From Pseudomonadota bacterium (lineage in GTDB: Bacteria > Pseudomonadota > Alphaproteobacteria > SMXQ01): DNA of 34,423 nucleotides. Position 1 is the stretch's first letter. Each line of letters starts with the position of its first letter. This document shows positions 1 to 8,438 of the stretch, one piece after another. The stretch covers positions 4,863-39,285 of the forward strand of contig JADFJG010000022.1 of assembly GCA_022566265.1 (NCBI GenBank). Reading direction: 5' to 3'. Under the pieces are notes generated by a model. The model was not told the origin of the DNA. It worked only from the letters and a program-made list of their open reading frames with translations, and searched no databases. A program made the translations under genes and the position numbers.

Positions 1-1619
<1,619 letters not shown>

Positions 1620-1632
1620 GCCCGGTTAAACT

Positions 1633-1677
1633 CGAGTGATCCGTCGTACAGCCCAGGGAAGCGCGACGGATCATTCG
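1633..1677. terminator. Long inverted repeat between convergent genes, probable bidirectional terminator
   Basis: TGATCCGTCG (1637-1646) pairs perfectly with CGACGGATCA (1664-1673), and the stem extends outward by four more pairs including one G-U, with a 17-nt loop. It lies exactly between the convergent kinase and BTAD regulator genes and contains the stop codon of the latter. There is no U-tract, so it may act as an mRNA 3'-end stabiliser or Rho-assisted stop rather than a classical intrinsic terminator. Confidence 0.5.
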
Positions 1678-3665
1678 GGCAGGCCGGCCTTCCTCAAGCC
1701 GTCGATAAAGCCTTCCAGGTTCTTGTAGCGGGCGACCGGATAGATCTCCTTGAGCCTGGCGATGGTGAGCGCCGGGTCCCTTTCCAGAACATCGCGGATA
1801 GCGGCCTCGGCTTCTTGCCTCCTGCCCAGCTGCGCCGCGCTCGCCGCCAGCACGTGATGGGCGGGAAGGTTGTCGGGGTGGCGGCGGGCCGATTTTCTGG
1901 CCCATGCCAGCGCCTCTCCGTAGTTCCCGAGTTGCATGCATGCATTGGCCATCACGCCTTCGGCCACCCACATGGAGATGTCGAGCGGGCTCAGGCGCAT
2001 GGCCCTTTCGGCGTGTTCGATGGCTGTCTCGGGATCGCCGAGGCAGCACCGCAGCATACCGCTGGCGATCCACGCCCTGTTGGCGTTGGCGTTAATACTC
2101 AGCGAACGATCGATGAGCGCCGCCGCCTCTTCGTAATCCTTCTCGATGAGGGCCACCGTCATGGCGGCCTGCCACAGTACGTAGGGATCGGTCCTATCGG
2201 CCCTGAGCCCGGCGTGGGCGAGACGGATGGACGCGGCCTTGTCCTCTTCCGACAGGACCATGCCCTTGAGTTGCACCTGGCGCCGATGGCAATAGGAGGC
2301 GCAGACATAGGCGCGGGCGTAGTTGGCATCGAGCTCGATGGCTTCGAGGAAGAGCGTCAATGCGTCGGCCGTATCCCGCGGGTCCAGTTTGTTCATTTTG
2401 GCCAGGCCCGAGAGCGTCAGGTCGTAGGCGTCGAAGCTTTCGGGACGCTTGTGGCGGATGCGTTCGACCTCGGCGCGGTGGAGCTGGGGCTCGATAGCGC
2501 CGACGACGCTGGCCGATATTTCGTCCTGCAAATCGAATATGTCGTCGAGCGCGCCGTCGTAGCGGTCCGCCCAGACGTGGTTTCCCGACGCCGCCTCGAC
2601 CAGCTGGGCGGTGACGCGGACCCGGTTCCCCGCCTTGCGCACGCTGCCTTCCAGCACGTAATGGACGCCCAGTTCGCGGCCGACATCCTTCACGTCCACG
2701 GCCCGGCCCTTGTAGGTGAAGGACGAGTGGTGGGCGATGACGAAGAACGACCGTACGTTCGAAAGCGCGGTGATCAAGTCATCGGTGATGCCGTCGGAGA
2801 AATACTCCTGCTCGGGATCGCCGCTCAGGTTGGCGAACGGCAGCACGGCGATGGAAGGCTTGTCGGGCAGCGGCGGTCCGGCTTCCGGTTTGGCCGCCGA
2901 CACCTCCGCCTTTGCGCCGGCGGCGGACGAAGGCGCCTCTTGGCGCTGGATCTCGGCGTGGAGCCGCGCGGTCTCGGCATCGGGCTCGGCGCCAAGCTCG
3001 CGGCGCAGCTCCTCGGCGCAGAGCTGGAACTGCTTGAGTGCCTGGGCCCGTCTGCCGGTTTGCGCATAAAGCCGCATCAGCGCGCGGTGCGCCTCCTCGC
3101 GCAACGGATCGAGGGCTGCGAGCCGCCGCGCGGTGTCGATGGCGGCGCCGGTGTCTCCCCCCGCCGCCTGAAATTGGCCGAGTTTCGCCAGCACCTCGCA
3201 GGCGAGATCGTTGAAGCGGGCGCGCTCGGCCGCGATCCAGTCCTCGAACCCTTTCTCCTTGACGTCGAGGCCCTCGATCAAGCCACCACCGTAAAGCCCG
3301 GCCGCCTTGGCCAGGGTGTCCGGCGTGCCTTCCGCCGCAAGGCGTACGAAATTCCCGGCGTCGATGTCGGTGGCGTCGGCGTTCAGCCCGACGTCATCGC
3401 CGTCCGTCAGCAGAACCCCCGGCTCGGCATCGTCAAGCGTCTTGCGCAATCTGGAGAGGCACTGACGCAGGCTTTGGCGGGCCTGTTCCTCGAACCGGTC
3501 GCCCCAAAGCAGCGCCGCCAACCTGTCCCGAGGTTGCGCCTCGCCGGCGTTGAGCGCCAGATAGGCGAGAAGCGCCCGCGGCTTCCCGCCGGCAAGGGTG
3601 ACCTCGCCGCCGGCGCCGTCCAAGACCCTGAGCCGGCCGAAAAGCCTGATCGATAGTTTCCCCAT
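1671..3665 (-). CDS. BTAD (SARP-like) transcriptional regulator with TolB-like domain and TPRs
   Basis: 664 residues. An OmpR/PhoB-type winged helix occupies about 1-95 (LLWGDRFEEQARQSLRQCLS). A bacterial transcriptional activator domain (BTAD) follows at about 100-245. After an Ala/Pro-rich linker (246-268) comes a TolB/FlgO-like domain beginning PSIAVLPFANLSGDPEQEYF, and then TPR-type helices to the C terminus (about 405-664). This architecture is often mislabelled adenylate cyclase, but no cyclase catalytic domain is present. It is cytoplasmic by sequence, with no signal peptide or membrane helix. It is divergent from the DUF1127 gene; the shared upstream region holds three helically phased direct repeats. 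Start is the ATG at 3663-3665; a GGGAG sits directly against it, so the ribosome-binding site is unusually close. Targets are unknown. Confidence 0.85.
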   Translation of the reverse strand: MGKLSIRLFGRLRVLDGAGGEVTLAGGKPRALLAYLALNAGEAQPRDRLAALLWGDRFEEQARQSLRQCLSRLRKTLDDAEPGVLLTDGDDVGLNADATDIDAGNFVRLAAEGTPDTLAKAAGLYGGGLIEGLDVKEKGFEDWIAAERARFNDLACEVLAKLGQFQAAGGDTGAAIDTARRLAALDPLREEAHRALMRLYAQTGRRAQALKQFQLCAEELRRELGAEPDAETARLHAEIQRQEAPSSAAGAKAEVSAAKPEAGPPLPDKPSIAVLPFANLSGDPEQEYFSDGITDDLITALSNVRSFFVIAHHSSFTYKGRAVDVKDVGRELGVHYVLEGSVRKAGNRVRVTAQLVEAASGNHVWADRYDGALDDIFDLQDEISASVVGAIEPQLHRAEVERIRHKRPESFDAYDLTLSGLAKMNKLDPRDTADALTLFLEAIELDANYARAYVCASYCHRRQVQLKGMVLSEEDKAASIRLAHAGLRADRTDPYVLWQAAMTVALIEKDYEEAAALIDRSLSINANANRAWIASGMLRCCLGDPETAIEHAERAMRLSPLDISMWVAEGVMANACMQLGNYGEALAWARKSARRHPDNLPAHHVLAASAAQLGRRQEAEAAIRDVLERDPALTIARLKEIYPVARYKNLEGFIDGLRKAGLPE

Positions 3666-3736
3666 CTCCCGCCTTCGACGCCGCCGGGCGCCCCGGTTCC
3701 GGCGTCAATTGATACCACAATCCGGGAATCCGCACA

Positions 3737-3765
3737 TTTTACGCTCTTTCACGCCTTTTTCACGC
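3737..3765. promoter_or_regulatory. Three TTTYACGC direct repeats on a 10-11 bp period (candidate operator)
   Basis: TTTTACGC (3737-3744), TTTCACGC (3747-3754) and TTTCACGC (3758-3765) start 10 and 11 bp apart, so they lie on the same face of the helix. They sit in the 244-bp divergent region between the BTAD regulator and the DUF1127 gene. Known SARP/BTAD activators bind tandem direct repeats with an 11-bp period, so this is a plausible binding site. An ATTGATA hexamer-like sequence (3708-3714) could be the -10 for the minus-strand gene. The rest of the divergent region shows nothing else clear. Confidence 0.4.
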
Positions 3766-3909
3766 TCCATTGCCTCACCCGCTGACGGCGCCGTGACGCC
3801 CTTTCGGCAGAATGCCCTTCGTTCCGATCGACGGAACATCGAGATCAGGAAGGAATTCGAGGAACAGCCGGGACGCCACCAGCCCCCGGCAGACGAAGGA
3901 GACAAGGAA

Positions 3910-4149
3910 ATGTCGAGCATCAGCACCCAGACCATCCATACATCCATCCCGGCCACATTGCTGGGTCAGGCAGGCGACAAGGCGGCCTCCGATCTCGCCG
4001 CCGCCGTCGCCAAGGCCTTCCGCGCCTGGCGGCAACGCCCCGGCGCCCCGTCGCGTCTTTACGGGCTCAGCGACTACGTGCTCAATGACATCGGTCTCGA
4101 CCGCGGCGAAATCGGTCAGGGACCGGCGGAGTCCTTCTGGCGGGTGTGA
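3910..4149 (+). CDS. DUF1127 family small protein
   Basis: 79 residues. The C-terminal half matches the DUF1127 pattern: an Arg-containing helix (FRAWRQRPG) followed by LYGLSDYVLNDIGLDRGEI. The reading frame stays open upstream to 3598, but the ATG at 3910 is chosen because GAAGGAGACAAGGAA gives a good Shine-Dalgarno just before it and the domain needs no more. DUF1127 proteins are small, basic, common in alphaproteobacteria, and in some species are linked to phosphate/carbon metabolism or small-RNA-related control; no role can be assigned here. The N-terminal 40 residues are Ala/Ser/Thr-rich and not conserved in my memory of the family. It is divergent from the BTAD regulator. Confidence 0.82.
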   Translation: MSSISTQTIHTSIPATLLGQAGDKAASDLAAAVAKAFRAWRQRPGAPSRLYGLSDYVLNDIGLDRGEIGQGPAESFWRV

Positions 4150-4284
4150 GCCGTGACGAGGTCGACCGAGGCTTTGCGATGCCTCATCGAGGCAAGCGCG
4201 TTTTCAACATTGACCCGCCAGCGTCCTCCAATGCCATCATGCGGAGGGCTCAGCCCCTTCCAGGCTGACAGCGGACATCGGTGA

Positions 4285-4312
4285 GGTTGGCCTGGGCCCC
4301 GCCAGGCCAACC
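4285..4312. terminator. Strong 11-bp hairpin downstream of the DUF1127 gene
   Basis: GGTTGGCCTGG (4285-4295) pairs perfectly with CCAGGCCAACC (4302-4312) around a GCCCCG loop. It lies 136 bp beyond the DUF1127 stop in a 444-bp stretch (4150-4593) with no convincing gene. Only GGTTTCG follows on the plus strand, so termination is plausible but not proven. A smaller 6-bp hairpin lies at 4180-4194. Confidence 0.45.
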
Positions 4313-4460
4313 ATCATGAGGTTTCGTCCTTGGGTTCCAGCACGCCCTTGCCCTCGCTGTCCCCAATCGTGCTAAGGTTCCAGTCCTGAACATCGACTTC
4401 CGGGGAAATTCTCTTTCCCGGCCCGCCGATTGAACGTTTCCCGGTGAGCAAGGTAGCGGA

Positions 4461-4580
4461 AAATCGCGCCGGTGCCATTGAGGCCGGGCCGGTCTCTTTG
4501 AAGTCGGGCCGGTCCCTTTGAAGTCGGGCCGGTCCCTTTGAAGTCGGGCCGGTCCCTTTGAAGTCGGGCCGGTCGTGTTG
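4461..4580. repeat. Six-copy 20-bp tandem repeat upstream of the DUF47 gene
   Basis: Unit AAGTCGGGCCGGTCCCTTTG. Copies at 4501, 4521 and 4541 are identical. Those at 4481 and 4561 match at 17/20 positions and the one at 4461 at 16/20, so the array is perfect in the centre and decayed at both edges, as expected from slippage or unequal expansion. Each unit holds a near-palindrome GGGCCGGTCCC. The array ends 13 bp before the ATG at 4594, so it fills the leader/promoter of the DUF47-pit pair. The open minus-strand frame through it is a repeat artefact. Confidence 0.9.
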
Positions 4581-4593
4581 TGGGATGTGACGG

Positions 4594-5259
4594 ATGGAAC
4601 TTTCGAGAAGCATGGCGCTGTTTCGCCGGACCAAGGCGCTGGAAAACGAGATCGATGAGTTTCTCGACAAACTTTCCGAGTCCGCCTTGGTGTTCAGGCA
4701 GGCGATAGAGCTTTATCTTACCGACGGACCGGGAGCGGGCTTCGACGAAAAGTTGCGCCAGGTGAACGCGCTGGAAAGCCGCGCCGATCAGTTGCGCCGG
4801 GATATCGAGACCCAGCTCTATGCCCAGACCCTGATTCCGGAGTCGCGCGGCGACGTCCTCGGCCTGCTGGAGAACCTCGATTCGATCCTCAACCTTCTCG
4901 AGGGCACGCTGTGGGGCTTTTCCATCGAAACTCCCGACATCCCGGAGGAATTCGTGAAGGATTACAGTGGGTTGACGGAGATGGCGGTGCTGTCGGTGGA
5001 AGCCATCGTGATGGCGTCGCGGGCCTTCTTCCGCGATCACGAAACGGTGGGCGATCACATGTACAAGGTGATGTTCTACGAGAAGGAGGCCGACAAGGTC
5101 AGCACCAAGCTGAAACGGGCGATTTTCGGCCAGGCCGATCTGCACCTCAGCCAAAAGATGCACCTCAAGTCCTTCACCGAACATATCGATAACGTCGCCG
5201 ACAAGGCCGAAGACGTCGCCGACCGGCTGTCCATTTACGCCATCAAACGGTCGATCTAG
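4594..5259 (+). CDS. DUF47 (PhoU-related, TIGR00153-type) Pit accessory protein
   Basis: 221 residues, all helical in character, matching the DUF47/PhoU-like family: FRRTKALENEIDEFLDKLSE near the N terminus, MYKVMFYEKEADKVSTKLKR in the middle and FTEHIDNVADKAEDVADRLS near the C terminus. Proteins of this family are typically encoded just upstream of PiT phosphate transporters and are thought to modulate them at the cytoplasmic face; pit follows here at 5546. Start could be the ATG at 4594 or at 4612 (MALFRRTK), and neither has a strong Shine-Dalgarno. The stop codon TAG (5257-5259) is formed by the CTAG at the left end of a MITE-like element, so the last residues may have been altered by its insertion. 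Confidence 0.88.
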   Translation: MELSRSMALFRRTKALENEIDEFLDKLSESALVFRQAIELYLTDGPGAGFDEKLRQVNALESRADQLRRDIETQLYAQTLIPESRGDVLGLLENLDSILNLLEGTLWGFSIETPDIPEEFVKDYSGLTEMAVLSVEAIVMASRAFFRDHETVGDHMYKVMFYEKEADKVSTKLKRAIFGQADLHLSQKMHLKSFTEHIDNVADKAEDVADRLSIYAIKRSI

Positions 5260-5525
5260 AGCGGTTCTTGGTAGATAGGAATCAATTTGATGGGTGCAAA
5301 TCGGCTCCTTCGGCAAGGCGCGGCGCGCGGCGCGATGCAACGCATCGGGCAAGCGTCGCAACGCCGCCGAGGGGCCGATTGCCTCGACCTATGGCCGGGT
5401 TCTTTTGCGCCGTGGCGTCGTTGCGCCCCTTTGCCGATGCGCAAGCATCGCCATGCGGCGCGCGCCTAGCCACGGCGCAAAATAATCCCGGTCAAATGGT
5501 TCCTATCGACCAAGACCCGCTCTAG
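5256..5525. mobile_element. MITE-like element with terminal inverted repeats and flanking CTAG
   Basis: The ends are imperfect inverted repeats. The left reads CTAG-AGCGGTTCTTGGTAGATAGG (from 5256), and the right end read on the minus strand is CTAG-AGCGGGTCTTGGTCGATAGG (from 5525). Similarity continues for about 35 bp (GAATCAATTTGATGGG against GAACCATTTGACCGGG). The interior is very GC-rich with further short inverted repeats and no convincing ORF. CTAG on both outer edges could be a target duplication or part of the repeat. It fills the gap between the DUF47 and pit genes, ending 20 bp before the pit start codon. Confidence 0.75.
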
Positions 5526-5545
5526 AGCCAATCGGTCTCGTCCCC

Positions 5546-7030
5546 ATGGACATCGCGGTTCTGATTTTCCTCACCAGCGGTTTGTTCCTCGGCTGGTCGC
5601 TGGGCGCCAACGACGCCGCCAACGTGTTCGGCACCGCCGTCGGCACGCGGATGATCCGGTTCACCACCGCCGCCGCGATCTGCGGCATCTTCGTCATCCT
5701 CGGCGCCGTCATCAGCGGCGCCGGCGCCGCCCATACGCTGGGCCGGCTGGGGTCGGTGAACGCGCTGGCCGGCTCGTTCATGGCGGCGTTCTCCGCCGGC
5801 CTGGCGGTTTACGTGATGACCAAGTTCGGGCTGCCGGTCTCCACCACCCAGGCCATCGTCGGCGCCATCATCGGCTGGAGCCTGTTCAGCGAGACCCTGA
5901 CCGATACCAACGCGATGACCAAGATACTCGCCACCTGGGTGGTCTCCCCCTTGCTCGCCGCGGTGATCGCCATCTTGCTGTTCAAGCTGGTGACGCGGGT
6001 GCTGCGAATCTCCAAGCTTCACATATTGCGAACCGATGCCTACACCCGCCTGGGCCTGGTGTTCGCCGGCGCCTTCGGCGCCTACAGCCTCGGCGCCAAC
6101 AACATCGGCAACGTCATGGGCGTGTTCATCTCGTCCTCGCCCTTCACCGACTTTTCCATCGCCGGGCTGGTCAACTTCTCCTCGGTGCAGCAGCTGTTCC
6201 TGCTTGGCGGGCTGGCCATCGCCGTCGGCGTCATGACCTATTCGAAGCGGGTCATGCTGACCGTCGGCGGCGGTCTGATGCCGTTATCGCCGGTGGCGGC
6301 CTGGGTGGTGGTGATGGCCCATTCGATCGTCCTTTTCCTGTTCGCCTCCCAGGGCCTCGAGCGAATTCTCGCCAGCTATGGACTGCCCACCATCCCCCTG
6401 GTGCCGGTATCGAGCTCCCAGGCCGTCATCGGCGCCGTCCTTGGCATCGGCCTGTTGAAGGGAGGCCGGGGCTTGCGGACGCGGGTACTCGGCGTTATCG
6501 GCGCCGGTTGGGTGCTGACGCCGATCATCGCCGGCGTCGTTTGCCTGGTCGGCCTGTTCGTCATGCAGAACGTGTTCAACCAGCAGGTCTACCGTCCCGT
6601 GGCCTACCAGATTTCCCAACCGGTCATCGACCGTCTGGCGGCCGCCGGCATGGCGCCCGGCGCCATAAGCGGCCTGGAGGGCAAGAGGTTCGCTTCGGCG
6701 GTGCGCTTCAAACGCGCCCTCGACGCCAAGGAGGGGCTCGGTCCAGAGGACAAGGCCAGGCTCATCACCTACGCCGAGCTCGACGAGATGACCGTCGATG
6801 CGGTGCGTATCGGCCTGGTCGAGACGGGCTGGTTGACCATCGGCCAGACGCGCGCCTTGCGCCGGCTCTTGGGACGCACTTATCCCCGCAAGTGGATGCT
6901 CGCCGAGGCCCTGATCGGGGAGAGCGCCGGGTGGAAGCCGCTGGCCGACAGCAAGGTCAACAAGGCCTATAACAAGGAACTCCGCGGCAAGCTCGATTTC
7001 CTCTACCGCACCTTCCGCACGGCGCGCTAA
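5546..7030 (+). CDS. pit: PiT family inorganic phosphate transporter
   Basis: 494 residues, with many membrane helices. The two PiT signature repeats are present: GANDAANVFGTAVGTRM near the N terminus and GANNIGNVMGVFI in the second half, the inverted-repeat halves that bind phosphate. LPVSTTQAIVGAIIGW and VSSSQAVIGAVLGIGL are the paired conserved loops. The last 140 or so residues (from YRPVAYQISQ) are soluble and probably cytoplasmic. Function in the family is low-affinity proton- or sodium-coupled phosphate (or metal-phosphate) uptake. It forms a pair with the upstream DUF47 gene, although a 270-bp repeat element separates them. Start is the ATG at 5546; TCTCGTCCCC before it is a poor ribosome-binding site. 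Its stop overlaps the rnd stop on the other strand by 4 bp. Confidence 0.95.
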   Translation: MDIAVLIFLTSGLFLGWSLGANDAANVFGTAVGTRMIRFTTAAAICGIFVILGAVISGAGAAHTLGRLGSVNALAGSFMAAFSAGLAVYVMTKFGLPVSTTQAIVGAIIGWSLFSETLTDTNAMTKILATWVVSPLLAAVIAILLFKLVTRVLRISKLHILRTDAYTRLGLVFAGAFGAYSLGANNIGNVMGVFISSSPFTDFSIAGLVNFSSVQQLFLLGGLAIAVGVMTYSKRVMLTVGGGLMPLSPVAAWVVVMAHSIVLFLFASQGLERILASYGLPTIPLVPVSSSQAVIGAVLGIGLLKGGRGLRTRVLGVIGAGWVLTPIIAGVVCLVGLFVMQNVFNQQVYRPVAYQISQPVIDRLAAAGMAPGAISGLEGKRFASAVRFKRALDAKEGLGPEDKARLITYAELDEMTVDAVRIGLVETGWLTIGQTRALRRLLGRTYPRKWMLAEALIGESAGWKPLADSKVNKAYNKELRGKLDFLYRTFRTAR

Positions 7031-8238
7031 ACCGGCGCGGTCTTGGCCGCGGCCGACTCGGCGCCGTCCTCCTCGCGCGCCCCGGGCGCGTCGACGGAAA
7101 CCAGGTTCAGCGCCTTGCCGTCGATGGCGAGCGCCAGCTTGCCATTCTTTAGCGCCAGCGCATCCTCGCCGAACACCCGGCGCCGCCAACCCGAAAGCGC
7201 CGGCACCACGGCCTGATCGTCGGCGGCGATCTGTTCGAGATCGGTGCTGTTCGCCACCAGCTTCCGGGCGACGTCGAATTCCTCGCATTTCGCCTGCAAC
7301 AGCACCTTCAACAGATCGACCACCGGTTTCAAGCCGCGCGGCAGCGGCTTGGTCTGGGGAGGGAGGGGGCATTGATCGTCGGGCACGGCGAGGCCCCGGG
7401 CGACGGCGGCGAGGATCCCCTCGCGCGTCCGCTGGCCGCGGCTGTTGCGCTCCATGCCGCGGGTGCGGGAGAGTTCCTGCTCCGATTGCGGCGCATGGGC
7501 GGCGATATCGAAAAGAATATCGTCACGAAGGACCCGGTTGCGCGGCACGTCCCGGCTCTGGGCCTCGATCTCGCGCCAGGCCGTGACCTCGCGAAGCACG
7601 GCATAGAAGCGCGGGCTGGAGCTTTTGGTCTTGAGCCGCCGCCATGCCTCTTCGGGGTCCTGGGCATAGGTTCCGGGCGCCGTCAACGCCGCCATCTCCT
7701 CGTCCAGCCAGCCGGCGCGCCCGGTCCGTTCGACGCGGCGGCTGAGCTTGTCATAGGCGGTGCGCAGGTGGGTGACATCGGACAGCGCGTAATCGAGTTG
7801 CTTATCGCTCAGCGGCCGCTGCGACCAGTCGGTGAAGCGCATGGACTTGTCGATGCGCGCCTTGGCGAGCTTCGCCACCAGGGGCTCGTAACCGATGGAG
7901 TCGCCGAAGCCGCACACCATGGCGGCGATCTGGGTGTCGAACAGCGGCGCCGGCACGGCGCCGCTCAAGCGGTAGAAGATCTCGATGTCCTGGCGCGCCG
8001 CGTGGAAGACCTTGAGAACCTTCGGATCGGCCATGAGGTCGAGGAGGGGTGCGAGCTCCAGTCCCGCCGCCAGCGCGTCGACGATGGCGGCCTCGTCGGG
8101 CCCGGCGAGTTGCACCAGGCAGAGCTGCGGCCAGTAGGTCTTGACCCGCATGAACTCGGTATCGACGGTGACGTAATCGGCTTCGGCCAGGCGCCGGCAT
8201 AACCCGGCAAGGGACGCACTATCGGAAATGACCTGCAT
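7027..8238 (-). CDS. rnd: Ribonuclease D
   Basis: 403 residues, usual for RNase D, a 3'-5' exoribonuclease that trims tRNA precursors. The DEDD exonuclease domain spans about 1-190: VTVDTEFMR carries the first Asp and Glu, [11 protein letters not shown] the second Asp, and [13 protein letters not shown] the last Tyr/Asp pair (DEDDy type). One or two HRDC-like helical domains follow (about 205-380). The ATG at 8236-8238 starts directly with [13 protein letters not shown] as in homologues. It is divergent from aspS, a common alphaproteobacterial arrangement, and converges on pit with interlocked stop codons (TAG and TAA sharing 7027-7030). Confidence 0.95.
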   Translation of the reverse strand: MQVISDSASLAGLCRRLAEADYVTVDTEFMRVKTYWPQLCLVQLAGPDEAAIVDALAAGLELAPLLDLMADPKVLKVFHAARQDIEIFYRLSGAVPAPLFDTQIAAMVCGFGDSIGYEPLVAKLAKARIDKSMRFTDWSQRPLSDKQLDYALSDVTHLRTAYDKLSRRVERTGRAGWLDEEMAALTAPGTYAQDPEEAWRRLKTKSSSPRFYAVLREVTAWREIEAQSRDVPRNRVLRDDILFDIAAHAPQSEQELSRTRGMERNSRGQRTREGILAAVARGLAVPDDQCPLPPQTKPLPRGLKPVVDLLKVLLQAKCEEFDVARKLVANSTDLEQIAADDQAVVPALSGWRRRVFGEDALALKNGKLALAIDGKALNLVSVDAPGAREEDGAESAAAKTAPV

Positions 8239-8376
8239 GGCGGCAAGCTATACACGATTTCCCCCAGCCGCCAAAGCAAAGCGGCGCCGGAAGGTCCGAA
8301 TACTCTTGCCGCGGCCGGGACAAAGGACGGGTCCGGCGGGTTCAACGGCGTGATCGATTGACGCCATCGGGCGCGC

Positions 8377-8407
8377 TTGACAAACGGCGCCCTTCCATGT
8401 GCTTTAG
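8377..8407 (+). promoter_or_regulatory. Candidate promoter of aspS
   Basis: TTGACA at 8377-8382 is a perfect -35 hexamer; the -10 is weak (GCTTTA, 8401-8406, spacer 18). It lies 57 bp upstream of the chosen GTG start and inside the longer upstream open frame, which argues against translation beginning at 8358. It sits in the 200-bp divergent region between rnd and aspS. Confidence 0.42.
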
Positions 8408-8438
8408 CGCCGGTTACGACAGTTCTGAGAGGCAATCG

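Noticed and set aside
1671-3665. Adenylate cyclase annotation for the BTAD-TPR protein
   Set aside because: The TolB-like PSIAVLPFANLSGDP region is shared with some cyclase-annotated proteins, but no class III cyclase catalytic domain is present.
4461-4580. CRISPR-like array
   Set aside because: The 20-bp units are directly adjacent with no spacers, and no cas genes are present.
5287-5525. Small ORFs inside the MITE-like element
   Set aside because: Several frames stay open on both strands through GC-rich repeat DNA, with no ribosome-binding site or recognisable protein motif.
8358-8438. Longer aspS start at 8358
   Set aside because: It would add 27 unconserved residues and cover a TTGACA -35 box; the GTG at 8439 has a ribosome-binding site and matches the family N terminus.
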